From JACKHO01 sp041398745 (GTDB lineage Bacteria > Planctomycetota > Planctomycetia > Planctomycetales > Planctomycetaceae), in assembly GCA_041398745.1 (NCBI GenBank), contig JAWKUB010000003.1, positions 620,001 to 684,000 on the forward strand: a stretch of 64,000 nt of DNA. The letters run 5' to 3'. Shown one piece after another: positions 37,302 to 46,865 of this stretch; position 1 is the stretch's first letter; the number at the start of each line of letters is the position of its first letter. The position numbers and the translations under genes were made by a program. A model generated the notes under the pieces. It saw nothing but the letters and a program-made list of their open reading frames with translations, did not search any database and was not told where the DNA came from.

Positions 37302-40300
37302 TTCGGCACCTCCGGTCGGGCTCCGCCACCTCCCTCCGAGCCTCCGCTCCCAGCTTCGCTCGACTTGGCTGAATTGGGGGAACTCATGCACCGGAAGCCG
37401 AGGTAGAGGATCCGAAAGCCCGGAGGGCCGTGGAGCCGGGAAGCAGAACGCAGCCTCCCGGCGCCGTCGTGCCAGCAGCCCCCACGGATGACGCGGGGCG
37501 AGCCTACGGAATGGGCCACGACAGGATCGGATCCTCCTGGGAGTTTGCTCATGTATCCGTCGTCACACCACTCCCAAAGATTTCCATGCATATCGAAGAG
37601 CCCCCAATCGTTGGGGAGTTTCTGCGCCTCAGGATGAGCATACCTTTCGCGCGAATCAAACAGGTCAAACCAGGCGTAGCTTGCCAGGTCCTCTTCTCGA
37701 TTTCCGAATGAATACGTGGTTGTGGTTCCCGCGCGGCAGGCGTACTCCCATTGGGCTTCCGACGGCAGGTGATAGTGCCAGCTCAGTGGCAATCGCCCCG
37801 CGTCCTGTTCCAGTTCTGTGAGCCGCCGGCAAAATTCACCTGCCATGTCCCAGTCAATGTACGTCGCCGGATAATCGGAACCAGTCATGACGTAACCATC
37901 TCCGTCCCAAGGTTCGGTTCCCATAACAGCCATCCACTGGGCTTGCGTGACTTCCGTTTGGCCCATCCAGAATCCCTGAGTCAGCGTGACGTCGACTTGC
38001 CGTTCGTCGTCTTCGTGGCCGTCTTCTTCGGGCGGGCTCCCCATAGTGAACTTCCCGGGTGGGCACCAAACCAGTTTGATGCCCAGGGCATTGTCGAACC
38101 GAACTGCGCCTGCTTCGAGATTGTCCGGAAGTGCAGTCTGGAAGATCGCATTGCTCGTCTCCGGCTGCGAAATTGCAACTCCAGACGCCGGTGCGAATTG
38201 AAAGTCTGCGACGGCCTGCGAACGGCCAAACAGTCCGGGCGTATTATGTACGAGTAATACCAGCATAACAGCCAGCAACAGGAGCGTGCTGGTCCGAAAT
38301 CCGTAGACAGCCAACCCCTTGGGGTAGAGCATCCATAACACAGAGTCTGGCACCTTGAGCGAAAGTGCCCCCAAACGCGGACGACTGACAAACTTCAGGA
38401 ACACGATGTCTCGATACGGATTGGAAGTGAATGGTGCGTCCTTGCCTTGCATGAGACTCGCCTTGCGGGCAATACGGCGAAACGAATCGAACCAGCTTTT
38501 CAGCTGGGCCGCCACGTCGGTCGGTTGTTCGAGTTTCACCCGCAGCGGCAGTTCGTAGTCTTCCTCCGCTTCTTCAAAATCACGCAACATGCGCATGAGC
38601 AAATCACGCACTTGCATTTCCATTTGCGGATCGGTCCGTTGCAAACGCTCAATGAACTGCTCGCGCAGCCAGTCGGGCATGTAGGCGTGTCGGAACCAAA
38701 TGAGGTGAGAGAGACGCGGCAACAGCCGCTGGAAATCTTCCGCACTCAGCAAATTGGCCCCCAGACGCAACGTGAGCCCCCAATGAATTTGTGGATAGAC
38801 CGCAATGGCTCCCAGCCACAACATGCCCACTTCACCAAGTTGTCGCTGCAGTTCATTCATGAGCCGATCGCACGCCGACTGCGACGGTTCTCCGCGCTCC
38901 AACCAGCGGTCGCTCTCCAGGATTTCCTCGTGTGATGAATCCTGTCGCTCCCAGTCCTCCAACTCTTCCTGTCGGCGATCGGCAAATGCGTCGCGAAACA
39001 GCGTCATCCCTTCGGAAGTCATTGGCAAAACGCGATATCCCCGGCGCTCCGTAATGATTTCCCGCTGTCCCCATTCCCGGACGGGATCGGGTGTGAGCAC
39101 TACCTTGTTCTCGCGGTCGGCCAGCAAATCGATCCAGGGTTTCAGTTTGCCCGTCAACCCATCGAAGAAGACTTCGGTCGTGCAGAACAATACGACGCGG
39201 TGCTCCGGGTGTCGATCGAGCAGCACGTTGAGTCGGACATTATCGAAGTCGGCCTCCGCATGCTCCCTTTCCAGCGTGCAGTACGTGGGGTCGCTGCGGA
39301 AGGTGTATGAATCGATACCGACGCCAAAATCTGCGAAGTGCTGACGGAGCGTTCGTGCCAGTTCGGTCTGGTGGTCGCCCAGGTACGTGCGGTCGATGAG
39401 AAACAGGTACTCCCGTTCCACCTCAGCCAAACACACCGGCTCGTACATGACCGGATTTGTCATGGCCCGCTGGATGGTTGCGTTTACATCGAGTCTGCTC
39501 GACGGCACCAGTTCTTTGACACGCAGCCCTCGGGCAGTAGCCCCCATATTTAGACTCGGAAGAAAGTCGACGTCGTCATTCGGAAGCCGGAATCGATCCT
39601 CCTCGATGTTGTCCTGCGTTCGAATACGCTCCAAGGCGGCCTGCTCAACCCACCACCGGTAAAGCTTCCATAGCAGAATGGGAACGACCGCCAAAGCAAG
39701 CAATATCCACAGCGGTAGGTCCGAAACTTTCTTGGCCGGAATTGTGGATAGCTTCCGCACGACCATGCGACTGCCGAGCCGATGAGTGGCCTCGAAGGCC
39801 GGATTCTCCACTGGTCGATTGCGGACATCATCCACAGGGGGCAACGGTGCGTGCTGCTTCCCGGAACCTTGCCCGGAGTTTACGACATCGATTCTAACTC
39901 GTTCATCTTTCGGAGGGCGTAGAAAGTACCCGATGGTCAGCAACACCAGACAAACCGTTGCGACGGCCAACCACGGGCCGAAACACACCGGCTTCGGCGG
40001 GTCAGGTGGAGGGGGTACATCTGTTTCTGGATCTGGGATATGTTCTGCAAAGCGTTTCATCCAACGGCGGTAGACTGCCGGGAACTCAGTTTGCTGCCGC
40101 GAGTTCTTACAGAAAATGGGGGCCAGCCATTTCACAAGATCAAATCGGTCGTTCAATTCGCCGTTGCTGGCCAGATGCAGCAACAGGTCCAGCATCAGCC
40201 GAGCCTGGCGTGGACTGGCTTCCCACCCAGGTTGAGCATTCAGAAAACGGACGAAGCTGGCGACGTCCACTTCCCAGTCACGTGACTCGATTTCGCTGTT

Positions 40301-40321
40301 GGGGGGTGGCCCGGTGCTCAC
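37298..40321 (-). CDS. Membrane vWA-like/FGE-domain protein with DGR variable repeat (operon 1)
   Basis: 1007 aa; GTG start overlaps the MoxR stop by 4 bp. An N-terminal helical domain (residues 1-95) precedes two membrane helices (about 113-133 and 203-222). Next is a degenerate vWA-like domain, EREYLFLIDRTYLGDHQTEL, in which DxSxS is not conserved, with VVLFCTTEVFFDG as a later strand. A third helix lies near residue 695. The C-terminal 250 residues are an FGE/SUMF (C-type-lectin-like) domain: WCPPGKFTMGSPPEEDG, QTEVTQAQWMAVMG, LPSEAQWEYACRAGTTTTY, GLFDMHGNLWEWCDDGY, RVIRGGCWHDG...LGFRC. The variable segment is residues 945-973. Catalytic FGE cysteines are not in place, so ligand display rather than sulfatase activation is inferred. 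Confidence 0.88.
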   Translation of the reverse strand: MSTGPPPNSEIESRDWEVDVASFVRFLNAQPGWEASPRQARLMLDLLLHLASNGELNDRFDLVKWLAPIFCKNSRQQTEFPAVYRRWMKRFAEHIPDPETDVPPPPDPPKPVCFGPWLAVATVCLVLLTIGYFLRPPKDERVRIDVVNSGQGSGKQHAPLPPVDDVRNRPVENPAFEATHRLGSRMVVRKLSTIPAKKVSDLPLWILLALAVVPILLWKLYRWWVEQAALERIRTQDNIEEDRFRLPNDDVDFLPSLNMGATARGLRVKELVPSSRLDVNATIQRAMTNPVMYEPVCLAEVEREYLFLIDRTYLGDHQTELARTLRQHFADFGVGIDSYTFRSDPTYCTLEREHAEADFDNVRLNVLLDRHPEHRVVLFCTTEVFFDGLTGKLKPWIDLLADRENKVVLTPDPVREWGQREIITERRGYRVLPMTSEGMTLFRDAFADRRQEELEDWERQDSSHEEILESDRWLERGEPSQSACDRLMNELQRQLGEVGMLWLGAIAVYPQIHWGLTLRLGANLLSAEDFQRLLPRLSHLIWFRHAYMPDWLREQFIERLQRTDPQMEMQVRDLLMRMLRDFEEAEEDYELPLRVKLEQPTDVAAQLKSWFDSFRRIARKASLMQGKDAPFTSNPYRDIVFLKFVSRPRLGALSLKVPDSVLWMLYPKGLAVYGFRTSTLLLLAVMLVLLVHNTPGLFGRSQAVADFQFAPASGVAISQPETSNAIFQTALPDNLEAGAVRFDNALGIKLVWCPPGKFTMGSPPEEDGHEDDERQVDVTLTQGFWMGQTEVTQAQWMAVMGTEPWDGDGYVMTGSDYPATYIDWDMAGEFCRRLTELEQDAGRLPLSWHYHLPSEAQWEYACRAGTTTTYSFGNREEDLASYAWFDLFDSRERYAHPEAQKLPNDWGLFDMHGNLWEWCDDGYMSKLPGGSDPVVAHSVGSPRVIRGGCWHDGAGRLRSASRLHGPPGFRILYLGFRCMSSPNSAKSSEAGSGGSEGGGGARPEVPK
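37403..37489 (-). repeat. DGR-type variable repeat 1 (in operon-1 FGE domain)
   Basis: 87 nt (29 codons) encoding the CLec-fold loop between the RV-x-RGG strand and LGFRC. Compared with the three copies at 45890, 46935 and 47979, it differs in most NNC-type codons but keeps the intervening constant codons. It is followed by the invariant block CTCGGCTTCCGGTGCATGAG. Confidence 0.88.
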
Positions 40322-41322
40322 GTTGGGGCTCCTTTCAGAGGATATCCTTCGTTGAGCCGACCTCGTAACTTCACCAAATCGTGTGGCGAAGTTGCCAGTG
40401 CGTACATTGTGTTGTGCACGCTTTCAGGGATTTGCTCCAGCTTCTGATGCGGTTGAGCGCCGTGCTCCACAAGCAGAGTCAACCAGTTGATGAGTTGAGC
40501 TGTCGTCGGTTTGTGGGCAAGGATTTTTCGCAGGTCCAGAAACAGTTGGATCGCCGACTTTACCAGTTCCGAATTCGCTGAGTCCTTCAACTCTTGAACA
40601 CGGGCCGCGACAATGCTGTTGAGTGCCTTTTCGGGAAACTGCATATGATAGAATATGCACCGACGCAGAAACGGATGGGGCAGGTTCTTTTCCGAGTTGC
40701 TTGTGATGACCACAATTGGGCGGTGTTCGTTTTCGGCCACAATCTTCTTGTTGTCGTACTCGGGAATGCGGAAAAAGATTTCTCGGCCAAGTTCGCTCAG
40801 CAAATCGTTAGGAAAATCGCGGGGCGCTTTGTCGATTTCATCGATGACGACGACAGAACGGTGGGGCTCGGTATGAACATCTCCGCTCTCCGTATGGTGG
40901 TTTCGATAGTACGGTTCGACTTGTTCGCGTTTTCGTGAATGCAGAATTGCCTTTCCGAGTGCGCTCCACTTCACGAAGTCCATGGCGTCTTTCCCGCCCC
41001 CGGTCTGGCTCGCATTGAAACGGCCAAGGGCATCGAACGTGTAGAACAGGTCCCGGGCCTCACTGGTCGACTTCGTTTCGAACACGTACGGACTCGGCAT
41101 GTTGAGTTGGTACGCGATTTTCTCCGCCAGTTCCGTCTTGCCGACTCCAGGTTCGCCAGTGAGCAACAGCGGGAGTCCCAGGATTAACGCTGAATTAATG
41201 GCCGCTTCGAGTCCGTCATCATCAATGATGAAATTCTTGGGATCGCTTTTGACGGAACTCCCTCCTTCCCACTTAGGTGGTGAAGTTAGTCGGTCACGCT
41301 CATGTTTTGAAAACAGCTTCAT
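40318..41322 (-). CDS. MoxR-family AAA+ ATPase (operon 1)
   Basis: 334 aa. Walker A LLTGEPGVGKTELAEKIAYQL, Walker B SVVVIDEIDKAPRDFPNDLL, sensor 1 VVITSNSEKNLPHPFLRRC with the arginine finger pair, and helix 2 insert ALGRFNASQTGG typical of MoxR. MoxR ATPases remodel or load partner proteins, often with vWA proteins; the next gene (4-bp overlap) is a vWA-like/FGE protein. Start at ATG 41322; an in-frame TTG lies two codons upstream (41328). The 27-bp gap to the upstream EAD gene supports one operon. Confidence 0.93.
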   Translation of the reverse strand: MKLFSKHERDRLTSPPKWEGGSSVKSDPKNFIIDDDGLEAAINSALILGLPLLLTGEPGVGKTELAEKIAYQLNMPSPYVFETKSTSEARDLFYTFDALGRFNASQTGGGKDAMDFVKWSALGKAILHSRKREQVEPYYRNHHTESGDVHTEPHRSVVVIDEIDKAPRDFPNDLLSELGREIFFRIPEYDNKKIVAENEHRPIVVITSNSEKNLPHPFLRRCIFYHMQFPEKALNSIVAARVQELKDSANSELVKSAIQLFLDLRKILAHKPTTAQLINWLTLLVEHGAQPHQKLEQIPESVHNTMYALATSPHDLVKLRGRLNEGYPLKGAPT

Positions 41323-41349
41323 GTTCAATGCACTTCAAAGTTCAAATAG

Positions 41350-42441
41350 TCAATTGCGTTGTTTTTCCGTTCCAACCCACGCGGTGAAATTCTCTTCGAA
41401 ATCCTCAAGCGTCAAGTCAGGCGTCCAAATGCGGTTGATGGATTTTTCATTAAAACGATTGTGATCAATGCCCTTCTTTTTGAGATACCTCTCTGTATAT
41501 TTTCTGCTTTTCCAGTCACTAATGTGATGTCGTTCGATGTTCCCGAGCTCCGGAAGCACCCGGAGTCGCTGAGAATGGTTCGTGCTTGTGCGCCATTCCT
41601 CCAGAACCTGCCGGGCGGCAGTGTCTGTGTCGCGTTTCAGAAAAGAAAACCAGGAATTGTCCTTCTCGCCATTCAGCTTGATGGATATCAGCAGTAGCGC
41701 ACTCACCGGCGAACTGAGTGTCAATTCTTGAAAACACGTAAGGGCTGCCTGGATGTCGGGAAACATCTCTTTCCAGTCAGCCCGGTCCTTAGAGTAGACC
41801 TCCAACTCAAAAACATGCAGAGTTGACTCTTGATAGCTCCCGTTCAGCTTCCGCACGAGTGCGTCCAAGTCTGCGACTTCAACTGCCCTGCACAGGCACT
41901 GCGGAAAAAGGTCCGCACAAGTCGATTCATCGTAACTCTGAGAGAGTCGGTACACATCGGGCTGAACAGTAAAGTTCTGGTCCCTCAGTCCATCGCTTCG
42001 GCTGACGAGCCGTTTGGTCAAATGCGTATGCCCCTGTAAGTAGTGTCCAAACGTGACGACAACAACTGGATTCTGCGGAGCAACTGCCAGCGACTCGGCG
42101 AGGAAGCCTCGGAAGTCGGATACGATTTCAACACGGTTAATGAGGGGAATCGGGTCGACGGCGCACTCCTCTTCGTCGGTCCCAGCATTTGACAGCCTAA
42201 GAAGACTTAATACGGAATGACGAATTTTCGCTTCGGTGACGTTCGCCTCCTCAGCTGTTACAAGGTTCCCGGCAAGTTGAGCCTTCAATTCATCCCATTC
42301 AGCCCTCAATGTAACCACTGCATCGCGACGATCATCTCCAATTGAAAAGCGATCATGCACCGCTTCCAGAGCACGTCCGATTCCTCCCTCGGATGCGAGC
42401 AGTATCTCAACCTGAAGGTAAAACTCTTCTCCTGTGGTCAT
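41350..42441 (-). CDS. EAD-like adaptor with inactive-STAND-like domain (operon 1, first gene)
   Basis: 363 aa. Residues 1-85 are a helical domain ending in the pattern LKAQLAGNLVTAEEANVTEAKIRHSVLSLL (G-x-(V/L)-(T/S)-x-E-E then a basic helix), which matches effector-associated domains of the EAD11 type as I know them. A second domain (about 105-300) starts NPVVVVTFGHYLQGHTHLTKRLV, where a P-loop would sit but GKS/T is absent. FPDIQAALTCFQELTLSSPVSALLLISIKL follows, the layout of inactive STAND (iSTAND) modules. It should link upstream signals to EAD-bearing effectors by like-with-like EAD contacts. It diverges from the EAD-protease gene across 90 bp. Confidence 0.72.
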   Translation of the reverse strand: MTTGEEFYLQVEILLASEGGIGRALEAVHDRFSIGDDRRDAVVTLRAEWDELKAQLAGNLVTAEEANVTEAKIRHSVLSLLRLSNAGTDEEECAVDPIPLINRVEIVSDFRGFLAESLAVAPQNPVVVVTFGHYLQGHTHLTKRLVSRSDGLRDQNFTVQPDVYRLSQSYDESTCADLFPQCLCRAVEVADLDALVRKLNGSYQESTLHVFELEVYSKDRADWKEMFPDIQAALTCFQELTLSSPVSALLLISIKLNGEKDNSWFSFLKRDTDTAARQVLEEWRTSTNHSQRLRVLPELGNIERHHISDWKSRKYTERYLKKKGIDHNRFNEKSINRIWTPDLTLEDFEENFTAWVGTEKQRN

Positions 42442-42531
42442 CGCCCGTTCTACACTCTTTCACAACAATTGAGATCGGATTAGGATATCAAAGATCAATG
42501 CCAACGTCATCAGTAGTACAGGGCACACCGA

Positions 42532-43581
42532 ATGGAAATTCGAGAGATCGTTGAAGGATTGGTTCAGAAGGACAACGGAATTGACCTCGCTTTTCGGCAA
42601 CTAAAATCGCGAGCGAGACGCGACTTCTCCATGCGGACGGCGACCATTACCGGGCTTGCCGAGTGGGGTGATCTTGCCACCAAGAAGATGAAGGGGACTG
42701 TTACGTCGGAGGGATTTCAGGTTGGTAAAGCGCAGCTTGTTGACAGGGCCTTAATGATTGCCGACCGACTCGATTCCAACGTCAGTCATGATGCGGACCT
42801 ATTGATCGGAGAACATCAGCGACTCGCGAATGAGCTGCAAGGCAAGACAGATGCTGTTGAAATCCGCTCAATCCTGGAGAGTGCGGCGAACGTCACTACG
42901 TTTGCAGAAATTGCGATTGCCCGTAAGTACTTCTCGCTGAGTGATGCGATCAAGAAGATGTTAGAGTTGCGTGGACAGATTTGCGCCATCATCGTCCAGG
43001 ATCGACACATTGGGACGGGCTTCTTAATAACCGACCGTCACATCATTTCGAATTACCACGTTCTTTCCGCTGGCCTGAGTATTGGCGGTCCCATGGAGTG
43101 TGTGTTTGATTTTGTTGGCGATGTTGACTTCAAAGACTTGCCCAGAACACCGCTCGGTGACATCCCCCAAAGTGGCGACACCCGCGCGTGGAGCAAAGAG
43201 GACGATTTGGACTACGTCGTGTGGGAGGTAGAAATGCAAACGGAACGATCAGCTATTCCAGCGAGCAACTCGTCACTCAAACGCTTTGACAATGTCGTGA
43301 TTTTGGGCCATCCCGGAATCGAAGCGAATCCCCCCGGCTCCAAGGGACCCGCTCCACTCGACCGCGCCATTGGGGCGATTTGGGACGTCAACGGGCACCA
43401 CAATAGCATTGCCCATACCGCTCGCACCGCACCCGGTTCTTCGGGGTCTCCCATTTTCTCTGAAGAATATAAACTCAAAGCAATTCACCATCATCGGCAG
43501 ATCGGCGAGAATGGACACGGCATCCCTATCGCAGCAATTGCCAAGGACTTGCGAACCAAGGGATTTGATTTCCTGGGTTAG
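42532..43581 (+). CDS. EAD-like domain fused to trypsin-like serine protease (candidate effector)
   Basis: 349 aa. The N-terminal about 80 residues are helical with KGTVTSEGFQVGKAQLVDRALMIADRL, parallel to the EAD of the two operon-leading proteins. A linker leads to a trypsin-fold protease: GTGFLITDRHIISNYHVL (His176), EDDLDYVVWEV (Asp227) and TAPGSSGSPIF (Ser304), so the catalytic triad looks complete. No signal peptide, so it probably acts in the cytoplasm. Its place between two MoxR/vWA/FGE operons and the shared EAD suggest it is activated by them and cuts a host target. It diverges from operon 1 across a shared promoter region. Confidence 0.85.
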   Translation: MEIREIVEGLVQKDNGIDLAFRQLKSRARRDFSMRTATITGLAEWGDLATKKMKGTVTSEGFQVGKAQLVDRALMIADRLDSNVSHDADLLIGEHQRLANELQGKTDAVEIRSILESAANVTTFAEIAIARKYFSLSDAIKKMLELRGQICAIIVQDRHIGTGFLITDRHIISNYHVLSAGLSIGGPMECVFDFVGDVDFKDLPRTPLGDIPQSGDTRAWSKEDDLDYVVWEVEMQTERSAIPASNSSLKRFDNVVILGHPGIEANPPGSKGPAPLDRAIGAIWDVNGHHNSIAHTARTAPGSSGSPIFSEEYKLKAIHHHRQIGENGHGIPIAAIAKDLRTKGFDFLG

Positions 43582-43601
43582 TGCCGAAACAGCGGGCCGA
43601 A

Positions 43602-45677
43602 TTACGACTGACGCAGAATTTGCCGCATGTATTGGTCCATTCGATGGTCTGTCGTATTGGGGAACAGGCTTTCTTGTCCAATGCTCTCGTTGACCTCGGG
43701 AACATCCCCAGTTTGAGACACTTGTTTGAGGCTCTCTTGATAATTCTCGAATTCTTCCTTACTCATCATGGGTGATTCGTCCGCATCAATTGGAGCCTCA
43801 ATACCTTCGTTCAGACTGCCGCCAGGTTGGAAATGGAACAACTTTCCTACGTGTCGGTACCCCGGAGGGACCTGAGGGACGATGTCATTATCATTGACCA
43901 TTCGTGAGAACTTCGCTCCCAGTGTTGTTCCGACAAACTCCTGGAAGTCACGCTTGCCGACAGCCGGTTGCCCGAACGTGTAGACGGCTTGAACACTTGA
44001 ATTCCATTCTGCTGAGGCAATTGTTGCCAACGCGCCACCGAGACTGTGCCCAGTGAGAACAATCGGTAAGTCATCGTCCATGAGGGACTCCAGGGTTTCC
44101 TTGAGAGACTGAAACGCGAAATAGAAGCCACGGTGCACGCTGCCGTACGTGTCGTCACCGATACTGAATAACCGCAAATTGATGAGCCAATCGCCCGTGC
44201 TCTCTGTTCCCCGGAAGCAGACGAGATTGACTGCGTCCGACTTGGCAACAAAACACTGAGTCGCACCATTGACGACAAACTCGCAGTCCGAAAAACCGAA
44301 CCGGTTCGTCATGGTGTCAATAACCGTGTGTCGATCTCGATAGACCAGGTGGCTGCAAACCGCGCTTCCAAGTGCGGCACTCCACGAAAACCCCGAACTT
44401 TCCAGACTGGCCCTGGAGAAACGGGTATAGGCAGTACGAATTGCCGCTTCGTCGGTTGCTCGTCTGAACAGTCCTTCTTCGTCTCTGGTCTCGGGCGGAT
44501 CAGTCGGCAGGTTGGCAGGGGGAGCAACACTCGGGTGACCGAGTGAAACAGTTATTTGAAGCGGAATATTCATGGTGACTGAGCCACCAGCCGCCGTGAC
44601 GGGCAGCGGTGCAGGTGCCGAAGTTCGCTCGGTCATATTACTTCTTCGCCAGACGTCATCCCATTCACCAGTTGACGGCACCGAGCCGCTGAACTGTACA
44701 CCAGTCTGGACAATCCGCTGGTCACGAGCCAGTTCATAAGTCGGTACGGCGAAGTTAGCATCCAAATACAAACCGGCAAAATGCAGTCCCAAAATCTCAC
44801 CGGTCTTTAGATCGACAATTGCCGAACCGGAGTTTCCGCCGAGCGTTGAAGCGTCGTGCGTCACAGAGTTCACCAGGTTTCCAAAGCTGCGAATCGTTCG
44901 ACGCGTCTTGAGTTTGCCTGGTTGCAGGCGTTTGACATCGAAGACGCCACCAAAAATCTCATTCTGCAGTTTGATATCATTCCGCCTGTCTTGAGCCGGG
45001 TACCCAATAACGGCGATTTCGCGTTCCTTCAGTTCGTCAGGGTGTGCGACTGACAGGGTCAGAGCTGGATGGTCATCGCTCAGCCCTTCGACCACCAGTA
45101 GCGCCATATCCCAAAAGGGGTGAATCATGGCGATACGTTTCACGTTCAACAGCTGCGGGTCGCTCGCGATAATTTCACGGCGGAAATCAATGGCCGCTGG
45201 CGTGTTCGGCTTAAAGGTCAACTGCTGCAGCCCGAAACCATTTGCGAAGATTTCTGCAACATGACGATTTGTCATCAGCAGGTTGGCGCCAACAACGAAG
45301 CCTGTGCCTGCATAGGGCAGCCGGGGGTGACCGGGGAGTTCAATACGCCCAATTGATGGAATCGCCTGTTTCAGTCGACGTTTGATATCCGCTTGCCCAA
45401 GGTGCTGCCAGGGATGAGGCGGATTCGAGAAATCATTTTCAATGATATTGACGACCGGACGATTGCGTTTGAGCACAATCGCCTCCAGGGCGTGCTGCTG
45501 ATCGGGTTCAATCTCGTCGCCCCGACTCAGCCCATCAAGACCTTCTGTGACGAGCTTCGCGTCATCTTCTGACAGTCCTGACGATTCCAAACCCGAGTCG
45601 AAGCTTTCGATCGCTGCCCCTGGTGCTACTTGATCTAGCATTTTTCGCAATTTGCGAAGGTGTTCCGCACGGTTCAT
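43602..45677 (-). CDS. Trypsin-like protease fused to class-3 lipase (candidate effector)
   Basis: 691 aa; AAGGGC ribosome site before the ATG. After an N-terminal about 85-residue helical region and VVNIIENDFSNPPHPW, a trypsin-like domain has GTGFVVGANLLMTNRHVAE (His139), FWDMALLVVE (Asp190) and LGGNSGSAIVD (Ser283). The C-terminal half is an alpha/beta-hydrolase lipase: VNLVCFRGTESTGDWLINL (oxyanion region), IVLTGHSLGGALA (Ser545), NDNDIVPQVPP (Asp598) and a late His in TTDHRMDQYM. Protease and lipase together would attack proteins and membranes, the pattern of abortive or toxic effectors. It ends 21 bp from the convergent EAD-protease gene. Confidence 0.88.
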   Translation of the reverse strand: MNRAEHLRKLRKMLDQVAPGAAIESFDSGLESSGLSEDDAKLVTEGLDGLSRGDEIEPDQQHALEAIVLKRNRPVVNIIENDFSNPPHPWQHLGQADIKRRLKQAIPSIGRIELPGHPRLPYAGTGFVVGANLLMTNRHVAEIFANGFGLQQLTFKPNTPAAIDFRREIIASDPQLLNVKRIAMIHPFWDMALLVVEGLSDDHPALTLSVAHPDELKEREIAVIGYPAQDRRNDIKLQNEIFGGVFDVKRLQPGKLKTRRTIRSFGNLVNSVTHDASTLGGNSGSAIVDLKTGEILGLHFAGLYLDANFAVPTYELARDQRIVQTGVQFSGSVPSTGEWDDVWRRSNMTERTSAPAPLPVTAAGGSVTMNIPLQITVSLGHPSVAPPANLPTDPPETRDEEGLFRRATDEAAIRTAYTRFSRASLESSGFSWSAALGSAVCSHLVYRDRHTVIDTMTNRFGFSDCEFVVNGATQCFVAKSDAVNLVCFRGTESTGDWLINLRLFSIGDDTYGSVHRGFYFAFQSLKETLESLMDDDLPIVLTGHSLGGALATIASAEWNSSVQAVYTFGQPAVGKRDFQEFVGTTLGAKFSRMVNDNDIVPQVPPGYRHVGKLFHFQPGGSLNEGIEAPIDADESPMMSKEEFENYQESLKQVSQTGDVPEVNESIGQESLFPNTTDHRMDQYMRQILRQS

Positions 45678-45820
45678 AAGATGCCCTTATTCAGACTGGA
45701 TTGTGAATTGTTTTTTATCATGCCACGCGCCGTACAATTCTGCAACCCAACACTCTCACGGCTTCACATTTTTATGCGCGCCTCACGGCGTTCGTTGCTT
45801 CTCGGCGGGCTCGTCCCTCG

Positions 45821-46690
45821 CTATTCCGCTCTCGAAGCACTCACTTGTTCGGCAACTGGACTGGAGGAACTCATGCACCGGAAGCCGAGGTCGTCGTTCC
45901 GAAGGCCCGGAACGTAGAGGTCCCGGTAGGCAGAACGCAGCCCCTTGGCGAAGCTGAGCCAGGAGCCACCACGGATGACGCGGTACGAGCCCGTTTCGGG
46001 ACCAGCAGGATCAAGTTGTTCTCCGGCGGGATACTCTGCATACCAGTCGCGGCACCATTCCCACACGTTGCCATGCATTTGGTACAGGCCCCAGCGATTG
46101 GGCTCAAATTCCTTACAGCCAACTGTTGCCGTGCGGTTCTCGCCCTTGGGACCATTGTTGTAAGGGAAATCCCCGTTGTAGTTCGCCTGTTCGGTGCTGA
46201 TTTGATTCCCGAAACTGAACGGCGTGGTCGTTCCCGCACGGCACGCGTATTCCCATTGAGCTTCCGTGGGAAAATCCAGCTTCAAGCCGGGTACAAGTTC
46301 CTGCACTCGCTCAAAGAACTGCCGAACATCATCGTGGCTCACCTGTTCAACCGGACGCAGGGCATCTCCCGTGAAATGGCACGGATTCTCCCCCATGACC
46401 CCTTCCCACAACTCCTGCTTACAGGCCGTGTCAGCCAGCCAGTAGCCTTCGCTGAGCGTCACCTCGTGTTGCACCTCGTCACGGCTACGTTCAGGCTCAT
46501 TCTCCGGCGAGCCCATTGTGAAGGAGCCCGGTGGCACCCAACGCATGCGCTGAGTCACGAAATCCCAATACATCTCGCCAGTCGAGATTGAGAACTCCGC
46601 ATAGTAACCATACTCATCCTGCCCCCAACCGCTGGCCCAGGCTGGCGGTCGCATGTCGATGAAAGGGCATTCGATGGGGGCGGTGGTCAT
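45821..46690 (-). CDS. Stand-alone FGE/CLec-fold protein with DGR variable repeat (operon 2, last gene)
   Basis: 289 aa with no membrane segment or signal peptide, essentially one FGE domain: RMRWVPPGSFTMGSPENEPERS, EGYWLADTACKQELWEGVMG, FPTEAQWEYACRAGTTTPFS, GLYQMHGNVWEWCRDWYAEY, then the variable segment (residues 239-267) and LGFRCMSS. From about 46053 to 46480 it is nearly identical at DNA level to the first FGE domain of the neighbouring 1162-aa protein. Catalytic cysteines of true FGE are absent. It follows that gene by 176 bp on the same strand. Likely a soluble, hypervariable binding protein; whether it acts alone or with the MoxR complex is unknown. Confidence 0.85.
   Translation of the reverse strand: MTTAPIECPFIDMRPPAWASGWGQDEYGYYAEFSISTGEMYWDFVTQRMRWVPPGSFTMGSPENEPERSRDEVQHEVTLSEGYWLADTACKQELWEGVMGENPCHFTGDALRPVEQVSHDDVRQFFERVQELVPGLKLDFPTEAQWEYACRAGTTTPFSFGNQISTEQANYNGDFPYNNGPKGENRTATVGCKEFEPNRWGLYQMHGNVWEWCRDWYAEYPAGEQLDPAGPETGSYRVIRGGSWLSFAKGLRSAYRDLYVPGLRNDDLGFRCMSSSSPVAEQVSASRAE
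45890..45976 (-). repeat. DGR-type variable repeat 2 (stand-alone FGE protein)
   Basis: 29 codons, residues 239-267. In coding order the variable codons end in a fixed base while bases 1-2 differ from the other copies (for example the triplet at codons 28-30 reads AAC GAC GAC here, AGC TAC CTC in copy 4). Flanked by the invariant CTCGGCTTCCGGTGCATGAG block. Confidence 0.92.
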
Positions 46691-46865
46691 GGACTTGGTT
46701 GAGACGGTTGAGGTGGCGGCGCCGCATTGAATTGATTCAATTCTTCGGCGGCTTGGAACGGGTCGTCACAGGGAATTTGAAAATAGGCGAACTGCATGGT
46801 TGGTGTTCTGCAAAAAAACGGCGCGCCGAACTGCGTTCGTCGCTTCTCGGCGGGCTCGTCCCTCG

